NCBI GenBank assembly: GCA_016200545.1
Contig: JACQEO010000014.1
Coordinates: 1-64,000 of the forward strand
Source of the DNA: Deltaproteobacteria bacterium
GTDB taxonomy: Bacteria; Desulfobacterota; Binatia; UTPRO1
Direction of reading: 5' to 3'
Length of the DNA: 64,000 nucleotides
This document shows, piece after piece, positions 20,705 to 30,135 of the stretch (position 1 is its first letter; each line of letters begins with the position of its first letter). The notes under the pieces were generated by a model. The model saw only the letters and a list, made by a program, of their open reading frames with translations. It ran no database searches and was not told where the DNA came from. Position numbers and translations under genes: made by a program.

Positions 20705-21582
20705 TGCTTGACGGCGAGCACGCCGAGGCGCGCGTTCATCCCGACGGCCGCGCCGGCGGCGAGGATCATCTCCAACGGAATGCGGAGCACGGGCGACAGG
20801 CGATAGCGTCCGAGATAGACCTTGCCCTGCTGCAGCGTGTGCAGCCGGAAGCCCGCCGTGTCGACGAGGCGGCGGATGGTCACCGGCGTGAAGTAGTGGA
20901 GGTGCGGGGCGACGTAGAGACGGAGGAGCAGCTTGTCCGCCCACGGACCGCCGGCGCGCGCGTAGGCGTCGACCACCGCGGTCAAGAGCGAGCGCTGGTT
21001 CGGCACGGCGATGAAGACCGCGCCGCCCGGACGCAACAGCGCGTGGACGCGCCGCAACGCCGCCAGCGGATCATAGACGTGCTCGAGCACGTCGAGCATC
21101 GTCACCGCGTCGAAGCGCTGGCTGTCGAAGTCGTGCTGCTCGAAGGAGCCGACGGTGATCCGCACGTCGAACTCGCGGGCCGCTTTGTCGGCGGTGAGCG
21201 GGCAGATGTCGACGCCGGTCGTCGTCCATCCCCGCTCGCGCGCAAGATGCATGAAGATCCCCGTACCCGCCCCCACGTCGAGGAGCGTACCGGGTCTCTC
21301 GAGCGCCTGCTCGAGGTCGGCGAGGGTTTGCCGCATGCCGCGAATGACGGGATCGTCGACGAAGTCGCGGTGACAGTTCTTGAAGAAGTCCCGCACCTCC
21401 GGATAGGCGGTCTCGTCGGTGTACCCGAGCGTCTCGACCGCCACCTTCTCCTCGATCGAGGGCAAGGGGTCGGCGCGAATCAATCCGCAGCGCGCGCACC
21501 GCAGCACCCGACGCCAGCCCATGTCGTGGAGCAGTCGATAGTCGGACTCGCCACACAGGGCGCACGGCACACGCGCGAGCAT
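20701..21582 (-). CDS. SAM-dependent methyltransferase with N-terminal zinc ribbon
   Basis: A 293-aa protein. A two-CxxC zinc ribbon (CALC ... CARC) occupies 1-40. A class I methyltransferase domain follows (about 95-215) with LLDVGAGTGIF (motif I), a VDICPL acidic strand and TMLDVLEHVYDP. This architecture is common among sugar methyltransferases of surface-glycan clusters. The C-terminal part contains HLHYFTPVTIRRLV, typical of the same group. It is the first gene of a minus-strand run with the flippase. Thirty-three bases separate it from a divergent membrane transferase. The target sugar is not predictable. Confidence 0.85.
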   Translation of the reverse strand: MLARVPCALCGESDYRLLHDMGWRRVLRCARCGLIRADPLPSIEEKVAVETLGYTDETAYPEVRDFFKNCHRDFVDDPVIRGMRQTLADLEQALERPGTLLDVGAGTGIFMHLARERGWTTTGVDICPLTADKAAREFDVRITVGSFEQHDFDSQRFDAVTMLDVLEHVYDPLAALRRVHALLRPGGAVFIAVPNQRSLLTAVVDAYARAGGPWADKLLLRLYVAPHLHYFTPVTIRRLVDTAGFRLHTLQQGKVYLGRYRLSPVLRIPLEMILAAGAAVGMNARLGVLAVKQ

Positions 21583-21615
21583 CGGGGAACGGCATTGTCG
21601 CCGAAATGCCGATTG

Positions 21616-23580
21616 ATGGAAAGGCGCAAGGATCGTGCGCTATACGGGCGGAACGTGGCGGAGCCCCAGGAGCCGGTGGAGGACACGCCGAGGGGACGCG
21701 CGGCGCGCGGGCCGGGTGCGTCCATCGCGACGATCGTCATCGGCGCCGTGCTGGTGGCGATCGCGATCGGCGTTCGCGGCGATTTCCCGCTGAGCGACGA
21801 TTGGTCGTACGCCTATGCGGTGCGGTCACTCTGCGAGGATGGCACGCTGCGCCTGCTACCGTGGACCGGCGCGAGCCTCGTCCTGCAGGCGTGGTACGGA
21901 GCGGCGCTCTGCCGTCTCTTCGGCTTCTCGTTCGTCGTGCTCCGCGTCGCGACCGTCGTCCTCGCGACCACGGGCGTGATCGGCTTTCATCTGCTGCTGC
22001 GTCGTCTCGGCGTTCGCGGCAGCCTGCTGGCGATCGCGACGCTGCTCCTCGCGCTCGACCCCCTGTACGTCAACCTCGCGTTCACGTTCATGACCGACGT
22101 ACCCTTCACCGTCGCCGCGGTGTGGGCCGGCTATTGGTACTTCCGCGGTCTCGCCGAGCGTCGCGACGGTCTGGTCCTCGCCGGCGCGCTCAGCGCCGCC
22201 GCGGCGCTGCTCATCCGCCAGCACGGCATCTTCGTCGCGGCGGCGGCGACGCTCGCCATTCTGCTCGCACGCGATCGACCGTGGCGGGCGCGTGCGCAGA
22301 GCGCGTGCGCCGCGGCGCTGCTGCCGGGTCTCGTCTTCGTCGCCTTCCACGTCTGGCTGCTCGGCATTCACGGCGTGCCGCCGGGCTACGCGAACAAGCT
22401 CAGCGAGGCGCATCACGTCACGATCGCCGGCGTCGTGAACTGCGCGTTTCGCGCCGTGGAGTACCTCGGCCTCTTGCTCGCCCCGCTCGCGCTCTTCGTG
22501 GGCGCGTCCCTCCGCAGGCGCGGCGCTGTTCTCGCGCTCGGCTGCGCCGCCGCCGTCGCGACCGCGGCGGCGGCGCTCTACCTGCGCGAGCACGCGCTCA
22601 TGTTCTACCTGACGAACGTCCTCTACGATCTCGGCCTCGGCGCCGCGTCGCTGCGCGACACGCTCTTCCTCGGCCTGCCGCCGCCGACGCACGTCGGAAC
22701 CCCGCTCGGCGTGACCCTCACCCTCGTCGCGACGGTGTCGGCCGGCGTGCTCGCCGCCGGATGGACGATCGGTGCAGCGCGCCTGCGCGAGCCGGCGCCA
22801 GCGTTCCTGACGCTCAGCTTCGTGCTGCTCTTGACGGGCAGCCTCCTCCACACGCGTTACTATTTCGACCGCTACATCCTCGTGGTCGCGCCGTTTGCGA
22901 TCGCCGCGCTCTTGGTCGAGCCGGCGGACGCGCGCGCGGGCAGTCTCGGGGTACGCGCGGGAAGTCTCTTACTAACGCTGCTCCTCGGGTGGTATGCGGT
23001 TGCCGGGACCCACGACTATCTCGCGTGGAACCGCGCCCGTGACCGCGGCCTCACGGCCCTGCAGCGCGACGGCGTCGCGGCGACCGAGATCGACGGCGGG
23101 GTGGAGTTCAACGCCTGGCAGCTCGCCGCGACGCTCGATCGCTGGCCGACCGACGCCGACGTGCGGATCGGCACGGAGTCGCGGAAGAGCTGGTGGTGGG
23201 TCGTGGACGACCGTTTCGTCCTGAGCTTCCGCCCGTTGCCGGGCTATACGGTCGCGCGCGACCTCACGTTCGCGCGCTGGCTCGTGCCCGGACGCGGCCA
23301 CGTCTACGTGCTCGCGCGCGCGACTGACGCCGCCGGCGGCGCGACCGCCGCGCCAAGCGGGAATCACGGGCGGCAGAACGCCACGAGATCGAGCGCGTCG
23401 GGACGGCTCTCGTCGACGATGGTGAAGTCGGCGGGTACGATCGTCCGCGTCACCGCGGCGGTCACCGCGACCCGGCGGCGTACCACGCCCGAAAGCTGCG
23501 CGAAGGCGAACCGCACCAGCGACGACGGCAGCCGGTGGCGCATCCCGAGCGGATCGAGGCGCAGCAGTCGGCGCACCTGA
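21616..23580 (+). CDS. GT39-like membrane glycosyltransferase
   Basis: Polytopic membrane protein (up to 654 aa) with about 11 helices. The first extracytoplasmic loop has a paired-acid motif (DFPLSDDWSYAYAV), typical of dolichyl-phosphate-mannose-type and ArnT-like GT-C enzymes. TFMTDVPF and YYFDRYIL are also family-like. The start is either the ATG at 21616 or a GTG at 21655; neither has a good Shine-Dalgarno. The hydrophobic domain and a soluble tail end near residue 575. The remaining ~75 codons run antisense through the methyltransferase gene for about 216 bp and look like shadow sequence, although the first stop is at 23580. Confidence 0.75.
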   Translation: MERRKDRALYGRNVAEPQEPVEDTPRGRAARGPGASIATIVIGAVLVAIAIGVRGDFPLSDDWSYAYAVRSLCEDGTLRLLPWTGASLVLQAWYGAALCRLFGFSFVVLRVATVVLATTGVIGFHLLLRRLGVRGSLLAIATLLLALDPLYVNLAFTFMTDVPFTVAAVWAGYWYFRGLAERRDGLVLAGALSAAAALLIRQHGIFVAAAATLAILLARDRPWRARAQSACAAALLPGLVFVAFHVWLLGIHGVPPGYANKLSEAHHVTIAGVVNCAFRAVEYLGLLLAPLALFVGASLRRRGAVLALGCAAAVATAAAALYLREHALMFYLTNVLYDLGLGAASLRDTLFLGLPPPTHVGTPLGVTLTLVATVSAGVLAAGWTIGAARLREPAPAFLTLSFVLLLTGSLLHTRYYFDRYILVVAPFAIAALLVEPADARAGSLGVRAGSLLLTLLLGWYAVAGTHDYLAWNRARDRGLTALQRDGVAATEIDGGVEFNAWQLAATLDRWPTDADVRIGTESRKSWWWVVDDRFVLSFRPLPGYTVARDLTFARWLVPGRGHVYVLARATDAAGGATAAPSGNHGRQNATRSSASGRLSSTMVKSAGTIVRVTAAVTATRRRTTPESCAKANRTSDDGSRWRIPSGSRRSSRRT

Positions 23581-24155
23581 CGCGCACGTTCCTCGTCGAA
23601 GGCGCGCACCTTGTCGTTGCCGACGACGCTCGCCAGCGTGACGCGCGTGAACACCCGCGACAGCAGCGCCCGAAACTCGTCGGCGGTGTACTCGTATACG
23701 TGGACGGGGTTCTCGGAGACGCTCATCAAGCGATTGGGCGTCGTGATCATGAGCGTGCCGTCGGTCCCGAGCGCGCCCCGCACCGCCGCGAGGAAGAGTA
23801 TGGGATCGACGAGGTGCTCGATGACTTGGAAGTTGGTGACCAGATCGAAGCTCCGGCCGATCTCCGGCAGATCGCGCACGTCGAGTTGCCGGAAGGCGAG
23901 GTTCGGACGATCCGCGTACGCGGCGCGCGCGACCGCGATCGGCGCCGCGGCGTAGTCGATTCCCGTGACCGATCGCGCGGCTTCCGCGAGCAGCACCGTG
24001 CCGAACCCCTCGCCGCATCCGGCGTCGAGGACGTCGCGATCACGCCCGAGCGCGCGCGCATGCAGATAGGCGACGAGGTGTCGCGCCTCGTCGTACGCGA
24101 AGCCTTCGCCGCGACCCGGGCGCTCGGCGCTGAGCTTGTTTCTCGCGACCGTCAC
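23364..24155 (-). CDS. Class I SAM-dependent methyltransferase
   Basis: A 263-aa methyltransferase of the UbiE/Methyltransf_11 type. It has RHLVAYLHARAL, then motif I VLDAGCGEGFGT, TGIDYAAAPI, and the post-motif stretch VTNFQVIEHLVDP. TTPNRLMSVSENPVHVYEY resembles methyltransferases of glycan clusters. I prefer the GTG at 24155, preceded by GGGGAGG, over an ATG at 24194 that overlaps the upstream gene. It lies downstream of the GT39-HEAT fusion on the same strand and is convergent with the preceding transferase. Confidence 0.82.
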   Translation of the reverse strand: MTVARNKLSAERPGRGEGFAYDEARHLVAYLHARALGRDRDVLDAGCGEGFGTVLLAEAARSVTGIDYAAAPIAVARAAYADRPNLAFRQLDVRDLPEIGRSFDLVTNFQVIEHLVDPILFLAAVRGALGTDGTLMITTPNRLMSVSENPVHVYEYTADEFRALLSRVFTRVTLASVVGNDKVRAFDEERARQVRRLLRLDPLGMRHRLPSSLVRFAFAQLSGVVRRRVAVTAAVTRTIVPADFTIVDESRPDALDLVAFCRP

Positions 24156-24174
24156 CGTATCCCCATCCTCCCCT

Positions 24175-27144
24175 TTAACGCGCCGCGAGCGCACGCGGTA
24201 CCCTCCCCTCCACCTTCGCCGTCGCCGTCGTCAGCGCACGCACGACCTGATCCGCATCCTCGACGCGCACGCTCGCGAGGGCGGCGCGCGTGTCCGCGGT
24301 CGGCGGCAGCTCGCCGAGCCCCCACACCGCCGCCTGCCGGATCGCGACGTCCGGGGATCGGCTGGCGTCGCGCAAGACGGACACGAGCGACGGATCCACG
24401 AGCGCCGCCGCGATCCAGACCGCGTCCGCCGCCGCCGCGCCGCCGCCGGCGATCACGTCGCCGAGACAGCGCCGCGTCTCGACGTCCGCACCGCCGTCGC
24501 GCGCGAGGAGCTCGAGCAGCAGCGCCGGTACCAGCGCGACGACGGCGCCGTCCCGCCTGTCGAGGAGCGGCGTCAGCGCGCAGCCGAGATGCGCCGGCGC
24601 GAGATCGACGAGCGCGAGCGCCGCCGACGCGGTCGACGTGGCGTCCGCGAGTGGCGTCACGCCGCTGCGCGCGGCCGATGGGGTACCGGCCGCGAGACGC
24701 GCCCGCAATGCGGGTTCCGACGCCGCATCGCCGAGCGCGCCCGCGACCACCGCCGCGAAGGCCACCGCGGGCGCCGGCGCGTCACGGTCGAGCAGCGCCG
24801 TGCGCAGTGCGTCCGTCAGCGCCGCGCGGCCCGGCCAGGCGTCGACGTCGAAACGTCCCGCCCAGAGATAGCGGCGCGCGACCAGCTCGGCGCGCGTCCG
24901 CTCCATCGCGTCGAGCGCCTCGCGAATGAGCCGCGGATCGGCACCGCGAGCCGTCGACAGAAGGTACGAGGCGGCGCGCGCGTCCCGCGCATCGCGGATG
25001 GCGCGCAGCAGGAGAAGCTGCCGGCGGCGGTCCAAGGCCTGGGCGGCGACGTCGACCTCGAGCCCGGTCCCGCCACGCCGCTCGACCGCCGACAGCACGG
25101 TGCGAACCGCGGTCTCGCGCACGGCGGCATCGTCGGCGGTCGCCGCCTGCAGCAGCGCCCCGAGGTCGGACGCGGCGACCGATTCCTCACCGGGTGCGTC
25201 GGGCACGGCGTGACCGTCAGCGGGCGCGGAGCGACCGCCGGCGACCGCGGCCAACACGTCGTAGCGTCCGGCGCGCGCGACCAGACCGTAGCGGGCGCGG
25301 ACGAAGCGACGCAGCAGGAAGTAGTACGGCGGCGCCTCGTCGAAGAACGTGAAGTGGCGATTGACGCTCACGAGCGCGGCGGGCGCGTCGGCGGCGAGCG
25401 CGTCGACCACCTCGGCCTCCTCGCCGTGATCCGGCCGACCGGGAAAGAAGTACGTGTAGGGCGTCGGATTGCGCGCCCCGGTCAAGAAGAGCGCGACGTC
25501 GAGCGCCGGAAACCCTAGGGTTGCCGCGCCCGTGGGCACACGGCTCGCGAGCGCCGCGCTCGCTGCCGCGAGACTGCGGAGGTCGGCGGCGTGCGTCGCC
25601 TCGACCCCGACCCGCGCGACGGCGAACGGCAGCACGAAACGCGGTCGCGTGCCGAGCGCGGCGACGCTCGGCGAGATGCGCAGCAGCATGACGGCACCGA
25701 GCACGATCGCGGCGACGACGCCGACGCCGCGACGTCCCCACGACCCGGACGCACCCGCCTGCCACCAATCGAGGACGCGATCGAGGAGCACGGCGGCGAA
25801 CGCGGTGGTGAGCGGCAGCGCGCCCACGAGGTGCATGAAGTCGGCGCGCGGATAGAGCTGGAGGTGCATGAACATTCCGAAGAGGAGCAAGACCGACGCC
25901 GCCGCGGCGCACGCATCCCGTCGATGCCGCCAGAGCCAGCACGCACCGGCGAGGTGCACGAGCAACGTCAACGGAAACGCCGCGCTCTCGAGCTGCCAGA
26001 TGAGCGACCACACCAGGCGCTCCGGCATCACCGCGACCCCGGCGATCGCCGCGACGCCGGCGCCGATCGCGAGCACCAACGCGCCGAGGGCGAGCCGGAG
26101 ACCCACCCTCCGATCCCGCACCAGAACCCCGAGCAGCGTGACGCCGATCGCCAGGGCCGCGACCAGCACCGCCCAGCGTTCGAACGCCGGGTACGGCGTG
26201 TAGTAGAGGCGCGCCGCGCCGGAGCCGACCAGCAGCACTTCGCGGAGGAATCCGCGCACCCCGAGCCGATGCACGAAGTACGCGAGCCACGGGAGCGTCG
26301 GCGCGGCAAACGTGCCGAGCAGCATCGCCGCGTCGCCGAACGTCCCCCGCCTGCCGACGCGTGACGCCGTCGGCAGCGCCGCCAGCGCGAGCGCGATCGG
26401 CGCCAGATAGACGAGCGCGTCGGTCGGCGCCGGCACGCCGCCGAGGGTGACGGCGACGACCGCGAGCACGGCGGCCCAGAGCCCGTACCAGACGACCGCG
26501 GACGGTGTACCCGATCGCGTCGCCGCCGGCGCTCCCGATCGGTCACCGTCCGGTAACAGCAGCGCGGCGAGCGCGGCGCCGAGGACGAGCACGCCGGCGT
26601 TGGGCTTCATGCTGAACGTCACCGCGGCGGCGATGCCGGCGACGGCGAGCAGCGCGCGACGCCGTCGCCGCACGAACGCCGTCATCGCCCCCGCCGTCGC
26701 GATCCAGCCGAGGGTGGCGAACCACGCCGGATACGGCACGTTGAACGCACAGAACTCGCCCGGCAAGACCGGGATGAACGCCACGTAGAGCAAGGGCACG
26801 AGCACGGCGAGCGCGGGGCGGACGAGACCCGCGAGCAGTAGCGCGAGGCCGCAGGCCGTGAGGGCGTGCACACCACCGAGCGTGGCGCGGAACGCCGGCA
26901 AGGCGCCCGTCAGCTTCCAGAGACCCGCGCTCAGGTAGAAGTATCCCGGCGTGTAGCCGGTGCGGAAATCGACGTACGGCACGTCGCCGCGGAGGACGCG
27001 CAGGAGCTCGTAGAGCAGGGTCCCCTCGTCGTCGAGGTTGAGGCCGTAGGCGCGAAACGGCAGGACGTACGCGAGCGTCGCGACGAACGCGATCAGCCCG
27101 GCCGCGAGGTGCGGGCGACCCCCGGCCGCGCCACGCTCAGGCAC
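24175..27144 (-). CDS. GT39-like membrane transferase fused to HEAT-like repeats
   Basis: A 989-aa two-part protein. Residues ~10-560 are a polytopic GT39-like domain with a first-loop acidic motif LNLDDEGTLLYE followed by VDFRTGYTPGYFY, and later PGEFCAFNVPYPAW. After a soluble stretch (YYFLLRRF...), residues ~665-975 are an Ala/Arg/Asp-rich array of helical repeats (ETAVRTVLSAVE, EPALRARLA, AIRQAAVWGLGEL) resembling HEAT or PBS-lyase repeats. The GTG start overlaps the GT4 gene by 8 bp. A paralogue with the same architecture lies at 36035-38947. The repeats may dock a partner or the glycan substrate; this is inference. Confidence 0.78.
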   Translation of the reverse strand: MPERGAAGGRPHLAAGLIAFVATLAYVLPFRAYGLNLDDEGTLLYELLRVLRGDVPYVDFRTGYTPGYFYLSAGLWKLTGALPAFRATLGGVHALTACGLALLLAGLVRPALAVLVPLLYVAFIPVLPGEFCAFNVPYPAWFATLGWIATAGAMTAFVRRRRRALLAVAGIAAAVTFSMKPNAGVLVLGAALAALLLPDGDRSGAPAATRSGTPSAVVWYGLWAAVLAVVAVTLGGVPAPTDALVYLAPIALALAALPTASRVGRRGTFGDAAMLLGTFAAPTLPWLAYFVHRLGVRGFLREVLLVGSGAARLYYTPYPAFERWAVLVAALAIGVTLLGVLVRDRRVGLRLALGALVLAIGAGVAAIAGVAVMPERLVWSLIWQLESAAFPLTLLVHLAGACWLWRHRRDACAAAASVLLLFGMFMHLQLYPRADFMHLVGALPLTTAFAAVLLDRVLDWWQAGASGSWGRRGVGVVAAIVLGAVMLLRISPSVAALGTRPRFVLPFAVARVGVEATHAADLRSLAAASAALASRVPTGAATLGFPALDVALFLTGARNPTPYTYFFPGRPDHGEEAEVVDALAADAPAALVSVNRHFTFFDEAPPYYFLLRRFVRARYGLVARAGRYDVLAAVAGGRSAPADGHAVPDAPGEESVAASDLGALLQAATADDAAVRETAVRTVLSAVERRGGTGLEVDVAAQALDRRRQLLLLRAIRDARDARAASYLLSTARGADPRLIREALDAMERTRAELVARRYLWAGRFDVDAWPGRAALTDALRTALLDRDAPAPAVAFAAVVAGALGDAASEPALRARLAAGTPSAARSGVTPLADATSTASAALALVDLAPAHLGCALTPLLDRRDGAVVALVPALLLELLARDGGADVETRRCLGDVIAGGGAAAADAVWIAAALVDPSLVSVLRDASRSPDVAIRQAAVWGLGELPPTADTRAALASVRVEDADQVVRALTTATAKVEGRVPRALAAR

Positions 27145-28270
27145 GTCGCGACTCGAGCACGCGCGCGATCATCGCCTCGGTCTGATCGGCGATCGCGTCC
27201 CAACTGAACTCGGCCGCCCACGCGAGCGCGCCGGAACGCCAGCGGCTCCACGCCGCGTCGTCTTGCAGGACGCGGAGAATCGCGTCGGTCCACGCCGCGA
27301 CGTCGCCGTAGGGAACGAGAAGGCCGGTGGATTCATGATGCACGGAGTCGCGCAGACCCGGCGCGTCGCTCGCGACCACCGGCACGCCGCACGCGTTCGC
27401 CTCCATCACCGTGAGCCCCCAGCCCTCCTTCTCGGACGGGTTCACGAACACGCGCGCGGATTGGTAGAGCGCGACCTTCTCGTCCTCGTCGACGAAGCCG
27501 CGAAACTCGACCGCGTCCGCGACGCCGAGCGCACGCGCGCGGCGCTGCAGATCGGGTAGCGCGTCGCCGCGGCCGACGACGACGAAGCGCGCCGCCGGCA
27601 CCGCCGCGAGGATGCGCGGCATCGCGTCGATCACCACGTCGATCCGCTTGTAGCGTTCGACGCGGCCGAGCGACAAGATCACCGGCCCCGGCCCCGGCCG
27701 CGTCGGCGCCGGACGGTAGCGGGTGTGATCGAGCCCGTTGGTGATGACCGAAATGTTGCTCGCGCGCACACCGCGCACGATCAGATCGTCGCGCGTGCTC
27801 GGCGAGACGGCGATCATCGGCACCGAACGATAGACACGCGGGATTGCGAGCTCGGAGAGATACGTCACCGCCGCCACCGGCACGCTCACCTGCTGGAAGG
27901 CCGTCGTCCCGAACAAGTGGTGGACGATCGCGAGAATCGGCAACGGCGAGTAGAGGGCGGCGAAAAACGGCAGCTTGCTGAGGTCCTCGATGAGCACGCC
28001 GGCGCCGACGTGCGCGCGCGCCAGACGCCGGTAGAGCGCCGGCCCACGCACGTAGAACGTGTAGCGATTGCCGACGTGCCGCACGTCGAGGCCGCGCACC
28101 GTCTCGCGCGCCACCGCGCCCGCATAGCCGGCGCAGATGAGCGTCACCGGGAAGCCGCGCGCCGCGAGCCGGCTGAAGATCTCGAAGAGATGCACCTCGA
28201 CCCCGCCGGCCCTCGGGTTCGCGAGATCGCGCTCGTTCAGAATGAAGAGGTGCGGCCGGCCGCCGGCCAC
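27137..28270 (-). CDS. GT4-family glycosyltransferase
   Basis: A 377-aa GT-B enzyme. The N-terminal domain has NERDLANPRAGGVEVH, the usual GG loop. The C-terminal domain has ILSLGRVERYKRID and the nucleotide-sugar EX7E motif as EKEGWGLTVMEA. It is cytoplasmic or membrane-peripheral and probably adds a sugar to a lipid-linked oligosaccharide. It sits between a polyprenyl-phosphate sugar synthase-like GT2 and the GT39-HEAT gene, which overlaps its 3' end by 8 bp. The sugar donor is unknown. Confidence 0.9.
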   Translation of the reverse strand: MAGGRPHLFILNERDLANPRAGGVEVHLFEIFSRLAARGFPVTLICAGYAGAVARETVRGLDVRHVGNRYTFYVRGPALYRRLARAHVGAGVLIEDLSKLPFFAALYSPLPILAIVHHLFGTTAFQQVSVPVAAVTYLSELAIPRVYRSVPMIAVSPSTRDDLIVRGVRASNISVITNGLDHTRYRPAPTRPGPGPVILSLGRVERYKRIDVVIDAMPRILAAVPAARFVVVGRGDALPDLQRRARALGVADAVEFRGFVDEDEKVALYQSARVFVNPSEKEGWGLTVMEANACGVPVVASDAPGLRDSVHHESTGLLVPYGDVAAWTDAILRVLQDDAAWSRWRSGALAWAAEFSWDAIADQTEAMIARVLESRRA

Positions 28271-28271
28271 G

Positions 28272-28988
28272 TCAGAGCTTTCCGCGCAGGTCCTGCATCC
28301 GGAGCCACCACACGATCCACAGCGCCTCGATGCTGATGCGCTTGTTCATCTTCGAGTCCCCGACCGTCCGATCCATGAAGATGATCGGTACCTCGCGGAT
28401 ACGCATGCCCTTCCGCCACAGGCGATAGGTCATCTCGATCTGAAACGCGTAGCCGTTCGAGCGTACCGACGGGAGATCGAGCGCCAGCAGCGCCTCGCGG
28501 CGCCAGCACTTGAAGCCGCCGGTCGTATCGCGCACCGGGAGCCGGGTGACGGCGCGAATGTAGGTATTGCCGAAGTAGCTGAGCAGCAGCCGCTCGATCG
28601 GCCAGTTCACGACCGTGATGCCGTTGATGTACCGCGAGCCGAGGACGACGTCGGCGTGTTGCGCGTGCACGAAAAACTCCGGCAGCGACGCCGGCGGGTG
28701 CGAGAAGTCGGCGTCCATCTGCACGATCAGCTCGGCGCCCATGTCGAGCGCGCGCGCGAACCCCGTCTTGTAGGCGGGACCGATGCCCGCGCGGCGCTCG
28801 CGCGTCGCCAGGTGGACGCGCGGATTCTGCCGGCGCATCTCCTCGACGACGGCGCTCGTCCCGTCGGGCGAACTGTCGTCGACGACCAGGACTTCGATCT
28901 CCGGATCTTGCGCGAGGATCTGCGGGACGATGCGCGGGATGTTGTCGCGCTCGTTGTACGTCGGAATGACGACGACTTTCTTCGCCAT
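28272..28988 (-). CDS. Polyprenyl-phosphate glycosyltransferase (DPM1-like GT2)
   Basis: A 238-aa GT2 enzyme of the dolichol-phosphate mannosyltransferase type, short and without C-terminal membrane helices. It starts MAKKVVVIPTYNERDNI, then VLVVDDSSPDGT, QMDADFSHPP (DXD-like) and GSRYINGI. Such enzymes load a sugar onto polyprenyl phosphate at the inner membrane and would supply the GT39-like transferases nearby. The ATG at 28988 is chosen because homology starts there; the frame is open further upstream. One base separates its end from the GT4 gene. Confidence 0.92.
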   Translation of the reverse strand: MAKKVVVIPTYNERDNIPRIVPQILAQDPEIEVLVVDDSSPDGTSAVVEEMRRQNPRVHLATRERRAGIGPAYKTGFARALDMGAELIVQMDADFSHPPASLPEFFVHAQHADVVLGSRYINGITVVNWPIERLLLSYFGNTYIRAVTRLPVRDTTGGFKCWRREALLALDLPSVRSNGYAFQIEMTYRLWRKGMRIREVPIIFMDRTVGDSKMNKRISIEALWIVWWLRMQDLRGKL

Positions 28989-29007
28989 GATCGATCCGGT
29001 GCGGCGC

Positions 29008-29937
29008 TCAGCGCAGACCGAGCGCCTCGAAGGGCGGATCGCGATCGCGCAGGCCGTCGAGCCAGCCGCGAACCTTGAGCACGACACCCGCGGCCTCGCC
29101 GGTCACGAGCCGTCGCACGAAGACGAACGGCAAGGTGAGCACGATCGCGAGCGCGAGCTTCAGCTTCTGCGCGAGCGAGGCGTGCTTGCGCGCGAAGAGG
29201 ATGGTGCTGCGCGCGCTCAGGTACTTCCGCGGGCTGGTGTACACGGCGCCGCCGAGCGTGCGGTTGCCGCGATGCCACACCACCGCCTCGGGCGCGTAAA
29301 CGATCCGCCAGCCACGCTCGCGCGCGCTCGTACACCAGTCGACGTCCTCGTGGTACGCGAAAAAGTGCTCGTCGAAGAGTCCGACGTCCTCGAGCGCCGC
29401 GCGCGCGAGGAGCATCGAGCATCCCGGCACCCACTCGACGTCGCGACGGACGTCGTACTGGCCGTTGTCAGGCTCGCCCCAGCCGGCGAGCGCGATCAGG
29501 CTCTGCCGGTAGTTGACCGAGCCGTAGGTCATCCAGAGACGCGCCGGATCGTCGGCGGCTTGCACCTTGCCGCCTACCGCCGCCACGCGCGGCTCGTCGG
29601 CGGCCGCGACCGCGGCGCTCAGCGCGGTCGGCGTGACCATCGTGTCGTTGTTGAGGACGTAGGCGAAGGCGTAGCCGGCGCTGAGGGCGTGCCGCAGGCC
29701 GACGTTGTTGCCGCCCGCGTAGCCGAGGTTCTGCGGCAGCTCGACACAGGCGACCTGCGGAAAGCGCGCGCGCACGGCGGGCACGACCGACTCGCGCGAT
29801 CCGTTGTCGATGACCATGACATCCGCCGCCGGATAGTCCGTCGCCGCCAAGCTCTCGAGGCAGGCGAGGGTGTCATCGCTGCCGTTCCAATTCAGCACGA
29901 TCACCAGGACGCGCGGCGGGTTCGCGAGGTTGGTCAT
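29008..29937 (-). CDS. GT2 glycosyltransferase (rhamnosyltransferase-like)
   Basis: A 309-aa GT2 enzyme. It has VLIVLNWNG-type start residues (LVIVLNWNGSDDT), VIDNGSRESV, LGYAGGNNVGLR and NNDTMV as the DXD-like site. A C-terminal block DEHFFAYHEDVDWC is characteristic of the rhamnosyltransferase-like subgroup. A hydrophobic segment near 255-275 may associate it with the membrane. It is the first gene of the minus-strand glycosyltransferase run 29937 to 24155. A possible promoter lies at 29948-29977. Confidence 0.9.
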   Translation of the reverse strand: MTNLANPPRVLVIVLNWNGSDDTLACLESLAATDYPAADVMVIDNGSRESVVPAVRARFPQVACVELPQNLGYAGGNNVGLRHALSAGYAFAYVLNNDTMVTPTALSAAVAAADEPRVAAVGGKVQAADDPARLWMTYGSVNYRQSLIALAGWGEPDNGQYDVRRDVEWVPGCSMLLARAALEDVGLFDEHFFAYHEDVDWCTSARERGWRIVYAPEAVVWHRGNRTLGGAVYTSPRKYLSARSTILFARKHASLAQKLKLALAIVLTLPFVFVRRLVTGEAAGVVLKVRGWLDGLRDRDPPFEALGLR

Positions 29938-29947
29938 GCACCGGGTG

Positions 29948-29977
29948 AATATCGACGGACCCTCGCCACGATTGCAA
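29948..29977 (-). promoter_or_regulatory. Possible promoter of the glycosyltransferase run
   Basis: On the minus strand there is TTGCAA (29977-29972), an 18-base spacer and GATATT (29953-29948), about 10 bases before the GT2 start. It is a moderate match only. Confidence 0.35.
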
Positions 29978-30007
29978 GGGCCGAATGTCCGGTCGACACC
30001 GAGACGG

Positions 30008-30025
30008 CCCTATCGAGCGCCCTAT
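30008..30025. repeat. Left copy of an 18-bp imperfect direct repeat
   Basis: It matches 30478-30495 at 17 of 18 positions (CCCTATCG[A/G]GCGCCCTAT). The two copies flank the decayed toxin-antitoxin locus. The stop codon of the shortened PIN gene lies inside this copy. Confidence 0.7.
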
Positions 30026-30135
30026 ACGGAGCGCGCGACCGCGCGGAAGTCCCAGGTGATGCCGGCGATCACCGCGTGAGGGCAGAGCGCATACAGGAGG
30101 ACGTTGCTGTCGATGAGCGCGAGCTCAGCGCTCAT
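30022..30135 (-). pseudogene. Truncated PIN-domain toxin
   Basis: Only 37 codons: MSAELALIDSNVLLYALCP, then a short unrelated-looking or C-terminal-like piece ending RAVARSV. The first strand with its metal-binding Asp (LIDSNVLLYAL) is the textbook start of a PIN toxin, which normally runs to about 130 aa; the rest is absent. The ATG at 30135 lies in the 3' end of the upstream antitoxin gene, the usual operon order. The reading frame ends within the left direct repeat, suggesting deletion at that point. It cannot encode an active nuclease. Confidence 0.7.
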
